A stretch of 64,000 nucleotides of DNA from Chrysomallon squamiferum (GCA_012295275.1 CM022665.1:20279150-20343149); one strand, 5' to 3'; shown: positions 25,999 to 51,840, numbered from the stretch's first letter. A program made the numbers and translations. Notes: a model not told the origin generated them from the sequence alone.

Positions 25999-27216
25999 AA
26001 TAATAATAATAATAATGATAAATACAAATAATAGCATTAATAACAAACAACAATAAAAAATAAGAATAAATGACAACGACGACGACGTCGTCAACAACAA
26101 CAACAACAACAACAATATATCGAGATGAAAATTGTTCCTGTGGTGAGATGGTTTTCGTTTACCTGTGTATTCTAGATAATAACAAAAAAACACACCCCAA
26201 AAAAACCATAATTAAGCAAGAATTCGTTGTTTCATCCAGTGAATGATTCGTTCGTGGCATATCTGCTTGATTTGTCGCCTTCTCAGTACTACTACTACTA
26301 CTACTAATAATAATAATAATAATAATGAAATGCATTTAAACTAACGGCGTCCGTATTTTGGAATAAGTAAAGGTTTGATAATAAATCTAACTAAATAGTG
26401 ATTTTCTCACTTGATCTATAAGTCCTGTTTGTATAACTTTTTGCGTGTTTTAGTGTACGAGTAAAGACTTATACACACATGCAAACATATTCAAACACAC
26501 ATATACAAACAGAGATACATTCATTCATACTTAATGCAAGCATAAATGCATACACACAGACACAAACACAGACACGATCACACATGATATATATACATAC
26601 ATACTACATACACTGACATACATATATAATACACACACTCACACACACATACAATCACTCACATACATATATAATACACACACACACACACATATGTACA
26701 TAAACATACATACACAGATACACACACACGCACGCACGCACGCACTCGCTCATACATACATATACATCCCGAACCTAAATATAATTATGTTTACCAACAT
26801 ACAATTTATTATTTTTGTGGTTACTGATGGTGTTGTAGTGGTTGTTGATGATATTGTAGCGACTGTTGTTGTTACTGACGATGTTATGGTGGTTGCCATT
26901 ACTTACCCATTCATTTTTATTTATTTATTTGTTACTGATGTCATTTTAATTTCTGTTTTCTGTACCTCTTCCCCAGTTACTGTTTGATAGCAGTAGTCAG
27001 TGACCTCAACAGGTCACATGGTCAAACTAGAGTACATCTGCTTGATCTCAATAAGTTATACTGACCCGGCCAAACTCGATGGCCCATGACCTAAACACGG
27101 TAATGCCTATGTGGTTGAATGAACCCGCACGGAAAGTAATGTGTTTTATCACCTGGCACGTGGATTATTTTTAACTTTGGATATATCCGTAACAATAAAA
27201 ATAAGCATATACACAT

Positions 27217-27272
<56 letters not shown>

Positions 27273-28198
27273 TTTCACTTTTAAAAAAATATTTATTTCC
27301 TTATTTATTCCTTTTTCATTTGTTTAATTTGTTGTATTTTTTCTCTCTTTTTTCTCTCTATATATTGTATTACTAGTACTAATAATAATACTACTGCTGC
27401 TGCTGCTATTATTATTATTATAGTTGCTTTATCCCGACTGCCGTTTTTGTTACTTTAGACCTATTTTTAAATAATGCATATACATCAAACTTTTTTCCAT
27501 TTTTTTTTTTGTTTTTGTTTGTTTGTTTGTTTTGTTTTCCTAGCAACAACTTTTGGGTTCACATATTTTAATGTAATAAAACGAAAGTCAGTAAACCATT
27601 GTTATCTAGTTAGATTAAAACGCCTGCAAAGGAAATTGTATAACATAAAATAACCGTAAATTGCCGAACACGATCGACTGGCAAATTGGTCCTGTGTGAT
27701 TGACTGAATTCTTCATCAAAGAGGCGCTTCACTGCATGACGAATGATGAGACAGATGTACGAGATTCATAGTTATTTAAGCGATGCGCACATCTTTACTT
27801 AATTAGAGCGGCAACAGATCAAAGGTCACTGTTTTCTCTCATGTCTGAACTCCAGCTGTACTATATCTATCTATCTTTCAAAATTTGATGACTTACCTTT
27901 TCAGTTTTACATTGATTAAACTATATCGACGCATGTCTGTAGACATCCGTTCATTCCTAATCAAATTACTGCAGCTACCGCTGCTGCTGCTACCACCACC
28001 ACAACCACTACTACTGCTACTAGAACAACTACAATTACTGTTATTACTACTACTACTACAAAATTTTTGCTACAACTGAAAACAACAATTATGTGTTTAT
28101 TACTACAATATTTATTGCTTCTACTACTGCTGCAACTGTTATTATCACTACTACGTCTTCTATAGGTACGACTATTATTACTACTACTATAACTATGA

Positions 28199-28244
28199 AC
28201 CATTTAGCAGACATAGCAGACAAAAGAAAGTGACAGTAAATTTA

Positions 28245-28283
<39 letters not shown>

Positions 28284-28786
28284 TCACTTCAATTCTTGTC
28301 TTCACTCGAAAAAAAAGAAAAAAAAAAAAGAACGAAATGACACTGAATATAGATATTTCATGTTATCTTGAAACTTGTCTTATTTTGTACATAATAGCTA
28401 AATTAATTCAGTTTAAAAACCCTTGTAGAATGTTAATTTATTTTATTATGTTGTTTTTTTTTTTTTTTTTTTTTTTAATTATTATTTATTTTATTTTATT
28501 TTGTTTCGTTTATTTATTAATGCATTTTATTTTATTTATTTTTTACTTTTATTTATTTATTATTATTATTATTTTAATATCATTAGGGCATCATCAAGAC
28601 CACTACTACTACTGCTGCTGCTACGAACAACACTACTACTATTATTACTACTACTGTTATTATAACTGCTGCTACTGTCACTACTACTAGTACTACTACT
28701 ACTACTACTACTATTATTGCTGCTACTACTATTACTACTACTACCACTATTATTGCTGTCACTACTATTACTGCTACTACTACTAC

Positions 28787-28821
<35 letters not shown>

Positions 28822-28960
28822 TATTATTACTGCTGCTGCTACTGTCACTACTGCTACTACTACTATTATTATTACTGCTGCTACAGTCACTACTACTACT
28901 ATTATTATTGCTGTTGCTACTGTCACTACTACTACTACAACTATTACTAATATGTCTACT
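28199..28960 (+). repeat. Left arm of a ~0.75-kb inverted duplication
   Basis: Matches the reverse complement of 32270-32982 almost throughout, including unique sequence (for example AGCAGACATAGCAGACAAAA and GTACATAATAGCTAAATTAA), a (GT)n tract, a TTTA/TTTTA block and the ACT/CTG triplet tract. Differences are mainly repeat-length changes. Confidence 0.9.
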
Positions 28961-29260
28961 ACCACTACTACTATTACCACTAAATCTAGAACTATACTAT
29001 AACTCCTACTATTACTATTAGTAATACGTCTTCTACTACTATTATTATTATTACCACTAAGCTTACTCCTATAGTATACTACTACTATTATTGCTACTAC
29101 GTCTACCACTACAACTATTATTACAGCTCCTACTAGTATTACTACTACTGCTGCAACAGCTACTGTTATACATACTATTTCTACTACTATTACAACTGCA
29201 TCTACTGCTACTATAACTACTACTGTTATTACTACCGCTACCAGTACTATTACCATAACT
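28590..29260. repeat. ACT/CTG/ATT triplet-repeat tract (~670 bp)
   Basis: An almost unbroken run of ACT, GCT and ATT triplets. Any open frames in it are repeat artefacts rich in Leu/Tyr/Cys or Val. Its first part belongs to the left arm of the inverted duplication. Confidence 0.9.
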
Positions 29261-29530
29261 ATGTTTGGTAGTATGGGGACAAGAAGGCAACTAAATGCAA
29301 GAAGCATTTATCTCCTACCCCGATATTCTCTGGTCAAAGATTTCCGGGTTGGTGATTTCTGATTGGGGTCTTGAGTTCCTTTTTGTGGTATGTTTCTTTA
29401 CAACTAACTATAAGGTACTTTTTATGGTAAGAAACGACCGATTAAGGAATATAAAGCCAATATTAGGGCATATGACATATTAACATACAAATATATTCAT
29501 CTAGTTTGCACGCTCTTTTTGGTTCGTCGA

Positions 29531-29532
<2 letters not shown>

Positions 29533-29609
<77 letters not shown>
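29533..29609. repeat. (CT)n microsatellite
   Basis: Uninterrupted CT run of about 77 bases. It is the first of the long CT/GA tracts in the window. Confidence 0.97.
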
Positions 29610-29611
<2 letters not shown>

Positions 29612-29829
29612 ATTTACTTCCCAGAATTCTGCATCTTCTGAATTCTAGTTTGAAAAATAAATAAATAAAAATTCAGATGTTCTTAGTAACTCTGGCTCTT
29701 TGGGCCATCGATTACGTACCCTCCCCTCCCATATATACATTTCTGCGTCCGGGTCTGGATAAGTATTATTTATTTATTTATTTATTTATTTTATAACTAG
29801 ACACCTCTGCTACCTCGAGTGAAAACGTT

Positions 29830-30060
29830 TACCTCTGACATGGATAATAAATTGCAAACATCTTAACTGATTTTACTACTGCCACGTGACAACGCGTGTC
29901 GAGCACACTCAGGGCGGCTTGCCTTTTGTCCAGGCGCGCGCGCTGTCCATCTAAGCTTTTCATTGGCTGTTGCGCGTATGCGTTCTCACACGCGCTACAT
30001 GACCCGGATATGCACCAGTAGCCTCGAAAAGGCGTAACCATACCAGCCTGCACCCATTTC
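29830..30060. promoter_or_regulatory. GC-richer promoter-like block with E-box and CCAAT
   Basis: A CpG-containing island in AT-rich surroundings: CACGTGAC near 29883, GGCGCGCGCGCTG near 29932, inverted CCAAT (ATTGG) near 29964 and TGCGCGTATGCGT near 29970. No convincing exon or open frame is attached. Confidence 0.35.
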
Positions 30061-30398
30061 GATAAAAATATTTATCGTCTTAATATTAATAACAGACATT
30101 TTTCTTCATAAATTTCACTTATCTGGATTTACTATGGAAACGATGACAGCTATAAAATAAGTAAGTTTATTTATCATCTAGTTCGAAAATTGTATTGTCA
30201 AAGTCTGTATAGCTACTGCTGCTATTATTATTACTACTATAACTACTACTACTATTACTACTATTACTACTACAACTACTGCTGCTTCTGTTTATTATTT
30301 CTATATTTAATTAAAAGTTGTTTGTTTTTTTTATTATTTTTTTTACAAAGTTACAAAAGGATGTTTACAGGTTTAATATTTACTTTGTTATTACATGC

Positions 30399-30402
<4 letters not shown>

Positions 30403-30447
<45 letters not shown>
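30403..30447. repeat. (AAT)n microsatellite
   Basis: AAT triplet run of about 45 bases. Confidence 0.95.
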
Positions 30448-30450
<3 letters not shown>

Positions 30451-30643
30451 CTTGTAACAATGATGAATTTAAAAATTACTTTTTTTTAGCTTTCTGTTAA
30501 TGCGATTAAACATTTATTTATTTATTTACTTATTTACTTATTTATTTATTCTCTATTTCAAGCAGTACATTTTATAAACATATATCATGAAATATACAAT
30601 TATATAAACCTCGGTGAATACTAATATACATAAAGCTTTATAC

Positions 30644-30650
<7 letters not shown>

Positions 30651-30717
<67 letters not shown>

Positions 30718-30783
30718 TTTTTCTTCTGAAAATGTATTCTTCGTCTTTTTATTTTATTTTATTTTATTTTATTTTATTTTATT
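30651..30783. repeat. (CT)n and (ATTTT)n compound repeat
   Basis: CT run at 30651-30711, then after a short spacer an ATTTT pentamer run at 30744-30783. Confidence 0.95.
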
Positions 30784-31559
30784 TGTTTGTTGTTGTTTTT
30801 TTCTCTCTTTTCAGTGAAATTCATTTCTGTTAATATTTATCCAAGTTACAAAACTGACAGTGACACTGAGCTGCACATGTGCAGTGATCACTGAGGTGAA
30901 TGTTCTACTATGGGGGGAGTCATTAGACTAAGAAATGTACGATTGTCGTTAAGAAACGTACAAAGGAGAACCTTGTCAGTTTTGTTTATTACTAAAAGAA
31001 GAAAAGCGTTTGACATATTTGTATTCAGTTAATAATAATAATAATAATAATAACGACAAAGACAACGACGACGTTGATGATGAAAATGATGATGATGATG
31101 ATGAGATAACAATAATAATTTTAAAAAAGAAAAGAACAAAGAAACTATAAAAAAATCATATAACATCTTTAGTTTCTGTTATTTATTTATTTATAGGTAT
31201 TTAAGCTCTTTTTTCCTCCATATCTTTCCTTTTGACATTTTCATTTGACTTCTATTTTTTTTTTTTTTTTTGATAAAGTTCAAACTTTTGTAAAGTTGGA
31301 ATAGTTTCTGTTTCTTTGTTTTAATTTCATTTGTTAGCTTTAAATTATGAAATATTCCATATTACAAACAAATAAATAAACAGAATTTAGAAAGAAACAT
31401 TTATAAACAATATGCTGTCTGTTTTCAAAGCACAATACAAACCGCAATGTGAATTCAACGAACAAATAGAAAGTAGATCAAGATTTGTTGCTTTTTTTTA
31501 ATTATTATTATTTTATTTATTCGCGAATATCGGCCAATAATAAAAGCTAACTGAACTTT

Positions 31560-31960
31560 TAACTGCTATGTACGACTGTCGAGTATCCGCCCATCTCTCA
31601 AATTAAATAACGGGTTTTCACGCAAAACATCAAACGATTTACTGACAAAACCGTCTGCCGTCGCTGTCGCTTTATTCTTCTCTGTTCATGACGTCACTTT
31701 ACAATAGAGGTAAAATAATTGGTTGACGTATGTTGTCACTAGCAACCAGGGTTACTGATTGCTTTTCGTCTTTTAATAGGTTCCATGACTTTTGATGTTT
31801 TTAATTCTATTTTTACTTCACAGGTCGCGCGTCTTTCTCTCCCCCCCCCCCGTCGAATCAAACGGGATGACGCGTGGCAAACGTGTCGTTCTGATTGGCT
31901 GAAATTCTCTCTCACCTGCCAGGTAGCCTCGAGTGTAGTTTTGTTAAAATGTGACAGGTG
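31560..31960. promoter_or_regulatory. GC-richer block with CRE, CCAAT and X-box-like motifs
   Basis: Contains a perfect CRE TGACGTCA near 31689, an inverted CCAAT (ATTGGTTG) near 31719, an RFX X-box-like GTTGTCACTAGCAACC near 31732, another inverted CCAAT (GATTGGCTG) near 31893 and CpG-rich words around 31825-31890. It lies between the arms of the inverted duplication, with no recognisable coding exon downstream. Motif presence is seen; promoter function is inferred. Confidence 0.4.
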
Positions 31961-32269
31961 TTTTCAGTTTGTACTGTTATCTTCTGTCCCAGAGTAATTA
32001 CACCTTTTTTTTTTCTTCTTCTTCTTCTTTTCTCTTTTTTCTTTCGTTCTTCTTCTTTCACCTTTTTTTTTTTATTTTTTTTTTTGAACGTCCGATTTAC
32101 ATGGCTTAGAAATACGGTATTTATGGTTTATGGAACGAAGCGTGGAAAAAAAAAAATAAAAACGTTTTTAACTAAAGTAAATAATAATAACAATTTAAAA
32201 AATAAAATAAAATAAAATAAATAATACAAAAATAATAATAATGTAACCGAATAAAAATAAATGAAATAT

Positions 32270-32982
32270 GTCATAAAGTATAACAATAGTAGTAATAATG
32301 ACAATAGCAGAGGAATAATAATAGTAGTAGTAATAGTAGTAGTAGCAGTGGTTGTAGTAGTAGTAGTAGTAGTGACTGTAGCAGCAGTAATAATAATAGT
32401 AGTAGTAGCAGTAGTGACAGTAGCAGCAGCAGCAGTAATAATAATATAATAATAATGATAATAATAATAATAATAATAGTAGTAGCAGTAATAGTAGTGA
32501 CAGTAGCAGCAGTAATAATAATAATAGTAGTAATAATAGTAGTAGTGTTGTTCGTAGCAGCAGCAGTAGTAGTAGTAGTGGTCTTGATGATGCTCTAATG
32601 ATATTAAAATAATAAAAATAATAAATAAATAAAAGTAAAAAATAAATAAAATAAAATGCATTAATAAATAAACGAAACAAAACAAAATAAAATAAAATAA
32701 ATAATAATTAAAAAAACCCAACGAAAAACCCAACAACAACAACATAACAATAATAAAATAAAATAACATTCTACAAGGGTTTTTAAAACTGAATTAATTT
32801 AGCTATTATGTACAAAATAAGACAAGTTTCAAGATAACATGAAATATCTATATTCAGTGTCATTTCGTTTTTTAATTTTTTTTTCGAGTGAAGACAAGAA
32901 TTGAAGTGAGACACACACACACACACACACACACATATATTAAATTTACTGTCACTTTCTTTTGTCTGCTATGTCTGCTAAA
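32270..32982 (-). repeat. Right arm of the inverted duplication
   Basis: Reverse-complement partner of 28199-28960, separated from it by about 3.3 kb. It shares the unique stretch around 32770-32870 and the flanking AC tract at 32910-32935. Confidence 0.9.
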
Positions 32983-33239
32983 TCGTTCATTTTGGCGCCA
33001 AAAATCGGCCATACATTAACTGAGTCAAAGCCGAAGAACATCAAAAATATTTTTATAATGACTAAACCAAATACTGAAATAGAAACATTATTACTAGTAA
33101 TCAATACAAAAGGATCTTATTTTTAATAAGAATAATTGTTATTCTTATTATAGCGTTTTTCTGAAATGGGTAATAGTAGACAGTTACAAATATATTTTTT
33201 GCAAACAGCAGGATTTAATAAATTATCAACATAATAAGA

Positions 33240-33422
33240 TTATTATTATTATTATTATTATATTATTATTATTATTATTATATGATTCTATTATTTATTT
33301 ATTTATTTATTTATTTTGTTTTATTTTTCTCGACAATCGTAATCTCAAGCAATTCGAAAAAAAAAAAAATAATAATAATAATAAATAAATAAAATATAAA
33401 TAATAAAAAACGAATGTTAATG

Positions 33423-33480
<58 letters not shown>

Positions 33481-33500
33481 TTATTATTATCATCATCATC
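33240..33500. repeat. (ATT)n tracts
   Basis: ATT runs at 33240-33280 and 33427-33490 with TTTA runs between them, ending in ATC triplets. Confidence 0.95.
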
Positions 33501-33701
33501 ATCATTGTGCTAAATTAAATATGATTAAATTTAAAATCTGAAAGGAGATAAATGTAAATTTATTACAAACCTAAAATAAAATTTCAAAAATCTTGTTTTT
33601 ACGGTGTTGTGATCAGTCGGATAAAAAAAAAAAAAAAAAGAGAACGAAATCGTGAACACGCATCAATTTTAGTTGATGGGAAACAGAGCAGCTGCTTGAA
33701 G

Positions 33702-33709
33702 TCACGTGA
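33702..33709. promoter_or_regulatory. Palindromic E-box TCACGTGA
   Basis: A perfect 8-bp palindrome of the MITF/TFEB/USF type, roughly 0.9 kb upstream of the Orange-domain gene. Chance occurrence is possible. Confidence 0.2.
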
Positions 33710-33784
33710 TCCAGATACGCGATCTTTGTGGTCTTCCAGAACCTTTTTTTCAAACACGATTTTATTATTATTATTTTATCATTA

Positions 33785-33915
33785 TTTATTTATTTATTTA
33801 TTAGTTTGTTTGTCTGTTTATTTGTCGTTTATTTATTTATTTATTTATTTATTTCTTTGTTTGTTTGTTTGTTTGTTTATTTGTTTATTTATTTGTTTGC
33901 TTATTTGTTTTTAAT
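33785..33915. repeat. TTTA/TTTG tetranucleotide tract
   Basis: About 130 bases of mixed TTTA and TTTG units. Confidence 0.9.
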
Positions 33916-34083
33916 TTAGTTAGTTACATTCCGTCCTCTTTGTTCCTGATTATGGTTTCTAGATATATATTTTTTAAATTTATTTATTTACTGTTTTCTT
34001 TTCATTTGTATAATTAACTTAAAATACATACTCCAGTTCTCTGAGAACTTTTAAATATTGAAATACGATTTTATTTACATATT

Positions 34084-34094
<11 letters not shown>

Positions 34095-34140
<46 letters not shown>
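34095..34140. repeat. (ATT)n microsatellite
   Basis: ATT triplet run of about 45 bases. Confidence 0.95.
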
Positions 34141-34539
34141 TTGTTCTAGTATATTTAAAATGATGTCATTTACTGAAGCATTAAATTCTTTAAACATTAT
34201 TTTTCAACCGTATGGTTTTTACGATATTAAATTACGCAGTGAAATAAAAGGAATTTCGTTCAGGTTTTTCACTGACTAAAACAGACCATCTGCTGTCACT
34301 AATTGCAAAATGGATGTAACATTATTCTCGCACCACTAGGGGTGAAGTCTGTGGGGGGAGAATCGCGAGTTTAACAAAGCCGTCGCGTTTTTAAATACAT
34401 TTTCTACGTAATACACATCACTGATTATTTATTTCAAACATTCTGTCATGAACTACGATTTCAGGACATTAACGCTTGCTGATTCCTTCAAATTTTAAAA
34501 ATTATTTCTATTTCTGGGTTTGGAACCATGTGTAGGAAT

Positions 34540-34640
34540 TTGGCGGGCACGCGCGCATTGTGTGGCAGACGACAAAAGGCAGGTGCGAGTCGCGTGCGTT
34601 CAGTGCGCGCGCCAGTGAAGAAAAATCGATAAACATTCAA
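34540..34640 (+). promoter_or_regulatory. CpG-rich 5' UTR/promoter of the Orange-domain gene
   Basis: GC- and CpG-rich sequence (GGCGGGCACGCGCGCATTG and similar) immediately precedes ATG 34641, in contrast to the AT-rich flanks. An in-frame TAG near 34534 bounds the reading frame. A CTCF-like CCACTAGGGGTG lies at about 34333. Confidence 0.45.
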
Positions 34641-47096
<12,456 letters not shown>

Positions 47097-47189
47097 TGCG
47101 GGTTTCTTCTCTAAATTATTTATGGCTTTATGTGGTGCAATACTTCATTATCATAATCAGAACACAGACACATCATATCACAAACCTGA

Positions 47190-47380
47190 CATTATTATTT
47201 CCCTTCATGTCACTATCAAGTCAGACATATTTCATGTCACTATTAATTCATACACACTTCATGTCACCAACAAACCATATATTTAATGTCATAATGACAT
47301 ACATATTTAACGTCACTCTCAAATAATGCACATTTGAGGTCATTATCAAATCATACACATTTCACACATACATCGTTAAT
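47190..47380. repeat. ~30-bp minisatellite in the Orange gene 3' UTR
   Basis: Units with CATxTTTCATGTCACTAT or TTAACGTCACTCTCAAAT recur five to six times after the stop at 47096. Confidence 0.65.
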
Positions 47381-49705
47381 CATTTATTAATACCACTTAT
47401 ATGTGTCATCAAACGATTACTATTATTACAGTTATGAAATAACACATGACTGACAGTAGAAAAATCACTTATTTATTCTGTTGTGTATTAAGTAGAGTTA
47501 TCTCTATTAAACAGACTACTGCACGAAGAGAGAGACAGGGATAGGTATTTATCAACATACGTATTATATACGGCAGTGTGCTACGTCCAAGCTATGCACA
47601 GACCTGTGCTATTTTTACTACACTGGGAACTGTGTGTATGAAATGTGCTGTGGCTAGTGTGTGCTGACAGCTAGCTTGTAGCTAGTAGGAATCGCATAAA
47701 ATGTGCTATGTGTGACTTTTTTATTATATAAAAAAGTCCGCAAACGATCTGAGATCTTGAATTATCTTATTGCCATACGAATGTACGTTTTGCTGTTTTA
47801 ATGACACCGGTTTTAAATTTGAGGATTAAAAAAAAAAAAAAAAAAAAACAACAACAAACAATCCTTTGAAGTTGAACGTGTATCATACATAAAATACTTT
47901 TAATATCTGTATGTAAAGCATGAATAAACTTACAAAAAATAAACAAGTTTATGTTGACAAAGACGTTACTAAACAACCTCTGTAACGTAGATTCATTTTA
48001 AACTCGTGTCTGAGCTGTATTTATTCTTGTTGCTATAGAAGCTGAGCGAGAAGTGACCCCTGGGATTGTTGTGTTTATTTTTGTATATATAATTTATTGT
48101 ACTGCCTGTGGCATAAACCATTTTAACATTTGTTTTGTGTTTGCTTTAATACTTATTATATTTATTGTTAGTATATCATCTTTATTTTTTCACTTTATTA
48201 AAAATTTGAAAAACAACCTTATAAGGACCAATGAGGTATTTTTAGTTATTTTCTGTTAAAATACCATTAGGCTATTTCCTGTTTCAACTCGCAGCTCATG
48301 AATGTTTATCAAAAGTAAGTGTTCTATACAAATTTAATGTTAAAAACAAACAAACAAACAAAAAAAGGAAAGAAAAACAACACTGGCATTACTCTTATGT
48401 CGTCTCTGAATAGTACCTTTCACTCAGTCGAATATGGAAGAAATCGGCACAGTCAATCATTAAAATTAACAAGCTGACATCTGGAAATGTAGATTTCAAT
48501 CATTATTTTCAGAAGAAAAAAAACAAACAATCTGCGCACGTAACGAAATGTATTTTTCTCTTTATTTTGTCATACATAATGCATAATTTATAACATATTA
48601 AACAAAACCGAATATAATTGTGTTATGTTACAATCACAATATATATAGCACTCTGGCTAAACGGTACAGAAACGTACATAACTTTCCGTGAAAAGAAACA
48701 AATAAAAATGATGTAAATATAAAATTAAATAGTAAAATAATATGTAAAAAAAAAAAAAAAAAAAAAGTTCTCAGAAATATGGAAACAGTGTGAAGAGCTG
48801 TACAAAATATAATTATCATGTTTAAATTGTATTTTAAAATTTATTATAATTTCGTTTAAAAATGCCCATAAAAGACTCGGATGGAAATCTAAACAATTCC
48901 AGCGCATGATGTCATTTATCAAATATACTCTTCCTTTTCTCAACAAAGTGTACTAGTACTTGCTAGAAAGGAAATTACCTACAGATGTTAGTCAATAAAA
49001 TGTGATTCTTCGAACTAACGTTCCACATGACATAGGTCTAACCACTGGACTAGCGTTCGCAGGTCGCCGAGGGTAAATCGTGTTATCAACAGCTGTTGTA
49101 TACAGACACATTAGATAAATACTGTTTTCTCAACAAAACATTTCACTTCACAGTTCAACGAACAAACTGTCCCACAAACTTAATTGTGAGAGTAGCTTAT
49201 TGGTGTCTTGTGAAAAGAAGAATAGAAGCGATCGCGTTATTCGGTGAATGAAGAATTATAAGTCTTTCTTTCATAATGTATTTTACTTCCATTGTACATC
49301 TTCAGTCTTTCTATCAAAAAATATTTCTGCTTTCACTGACACATAGTCTTTAAGACATTATTTAAGCTGTTCCGAATGACGCCCGAGCTTTTGTTTTCTT
49401 CTTCTTAGTACAAACCACTTACCGAAATAGGTCAACAACTGAATATAATAACTGTCCACTTTGGATGTTTCCATATGATCCATGTACTTAAATCCAGATT
49501 AATTTTAGTTACAAGTCTTTTAATCTGTTTATATAAAAGCCAGTATACACAGAACTGATTTTCTGTTTCACTGAAATATTTTAATCAATTTAATTTTAGT
49601 AAATTTTAAATGACTTAACTAAAAGATGCGACAGAAATTCTTTAGCTTCCAATGTTTACATTTAAAAAGAATTCTGCGTTCGCAATTTAAAATGTCTTTT
49701 CGCGG

Positions 49706-49712
<7 letters not shown>

Positions 49713-49787
<75 letters not shown>
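49713..49787. repeat. (CT)n microsatellite
   Basis: CT run of about 75 bases followed by ACT triplets. Confidence 0.97.
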
Positions 49788-49788
<1 letters not shown>

Positions 49789-50155
49789 ATACTACTACTA
49801 CCATAGCTGTTACTACTGATACTATTCTACTACTAGAACTACAAGTGCTACTACTACTCCACTGCTATTGCTGTCGTAGTTGTCGATTTGTCCACTTATT
49901 ACGGATGTTCACGACAGAAATTATTTCATAGAACTGCGTACGTGGTGTCAAGTGTTGTGTAACAGAGAACAGATGACGCCTATCTAATTTTTTTCCCTTC
50001 GTTGTAACAGGTGTTGTATTTTTTTGTCAATATTTCTCTTCAGTCTTATTTGCGTCATGTTGCTAATAATGATAAACCGATTTATGACGGCACGTTCTGC
50101 GTTTTTCGTGTTTTTCAGTGAATCTTAAATAAGATAAGATAGGACGATGCTATAT

Positions 50156-50158
50156 TAC

Positions 50159-50206
<48 letters not shown>

Positions 50207-50229
50207 CATTATTATTATTTATTATTATT
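50156..50229. repeat. (ATT)n microsatellite
   Basis: ATT triplet run of about 70 bases. Confidence 0.95.
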
Positions 50230-50816
50230 GTACCCATATTAAGTTATTTATTATTAAGAAGTAAAGAAAACTACCTTACCTTTTAATTAAATGAAAAAAA
50301 AGGATAATAAATAAATAAATAAATAAATAAATAATGAAACAAATTTGTCTATTCTAGTGTTTCCCAAACTGAGTTCTGCACGAGATATCAAAAGGTTCTC
50401 CCCCTTTGCAAACCCTGATCTATTCCAACAAGCAAAACACTCGTGATTTGTTTTATTTATTTATTTATTTATTTTTGTTATTTTCTGAAGGTGATGTTGC
50501 TGTTGCTGCTTATGTTGTTTGTGTTGTTATTATGATCATTATTTGTTATTATTATTATTATTATTATTATCATTAAGTAATATCATCAGTAGTAGTAGTA
50601 CTGTTGTTGTTGCTGCTGCTGCTGCTGTTGTTGCTGTTGTTTTTTCTTTGGTGGTGGAGTTATTAAGACTGTTTGTTGCTAGCAGTTATTTGTTAGTTTG
50701 AAAACAACTAATTTGGCTTGTTGCTGGAATTTTTAAATATAGAATCAAGATATACTCTGACACTGGTCTACGAGTCAAATATTTGAATGTAGTTGTGTAT
50801 CTTTACTTTCTCTGTT

Positions 50817-50855
<39 letters not shown>

Positions 50856-50987
50856 TTCTTTCACCATATAATTTCTTTTTAATAATTTCTTTATATTTTT
50901 TCAATGTGAAACGTTATATCCGGGAGACGAATTCACTTTTAATATTTGCAGAATAACAACTTTTCACAAGATTCGATAAACTATTTT

Positions 50988-50988
<1 letters not shown>

Positions 50989-51030
<42 letters not shown>

Positions 51031-51092
51031 GAAAACATTATTCATAAATAAACATCCCAGACGCGCGCGCTCACACACACACACACACACAC
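50989..51092. repeat. (TG)n and (CA)n tracts facing each other
   Basis: (TG)n at 50989-51028 and, after a short spacer, (CA)n at about 51071-51092. The tracts are complementary and could pair in single strands. Confidence 0.9.
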
Positions 51093-51454
51093 AATCACAC
51101 ACACAAAAGAAAGTGTCGCGTTTCTTCAGGTTTAAATAAATGCCAGGTGTTCTCTTCTGTGAATGAATTCTACGTAATTCTGTTGTGTGATGTGCGTGCA
51201 TGTTTGCTCACAAACACTCCTATATTTTGCGTCCACTGTCTTTGTGTCCGTCACGTCTCTTTTCATTGAAATAATAACGACGACAATAATATCTTTGTTC
51301 GTCCTTGTAACAACGTGCTTTTCTTATACTACTAATATTTAAAAAGAAATAAACTAAATTAAAAAATTAAAAATAAAAATAAGGAAAAAAGAGAAAATAC
51401 CAACCAGGCTTTTTACTAAGTAATATGACATAAAAAAAAAGGTGTGTTATCAAT

Positions 51455-51840
51455 GAATGTAAATGTTGAAATTTTACAGTTACAATCTCTGTTACGATAG
51501 TGTTAGTATAATTAAGTACAGTTACAAACTAATATGATATAACTGTTATATAATAATATGTCAGTTGTTAAATGTAAATGCTTAATTTTACAGTTACAAA
51601 CATAATAATGTAGTGCTTTGTAATTATATGTATTCATTGTTGAAAATAAATATTGAAATTTTCGAGTTACATACTACGGTGATGTAAAACAGGGATTTCT
51701 ATCATTCACTGTAAATGTTGAGATTTTAACAGTTACAAACTAAAGTAATGAAATGTTACGTTATAAAATGTCTCAGCTGTGAAATGTAAATGATGAAATG
51801 TCACAGTTACAAACTACGGTGATGCTGTGTTATGTTAATA
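51455..51840. repeat. Minisatellite of ~75-bp units
   Basis: About five copies of AAATGTAAATGTTGAAATTT followed by TACAGTTACAAACTA, with variable spacers containing AATATG or GGTGATG words. Confidence 0.75.

Larger units (their letters stand above)
23476..28190. other. FAAH2 3' region and repeat-rich intergenic DNA
   Basis: No gene recognised. It contains ATT triplet runs (25105-25137), AAC/AAT runs (25970-26020, 26090-26115), long CA-rich stretches (26470-26750), a (CA)n tract (27221-27270) and CTG/CTA triplets (27390-27420, 27968-28080). A minus-strand donor-like AAG|GTAGGT near 25650, next to a CpG-containing block (25660-25860), might mark a noncoding first exon, at low confidence. Confidence 0.5.

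Noticed and set aside
28590-29307. Leu/Tyr/Cys- and Val-rich frames over triplet tracts (also 32.2-32.7 and 60.0-60.3 kb)
   Set aside because: Triplet repeats stay open by construction; there is no start context, splice sites or family match.
29829-30053. Minus-strand open frame of about 74 codons in the GC-rich island
   Set aside because: No family resemblance or splice support; openness is explained by GC content.
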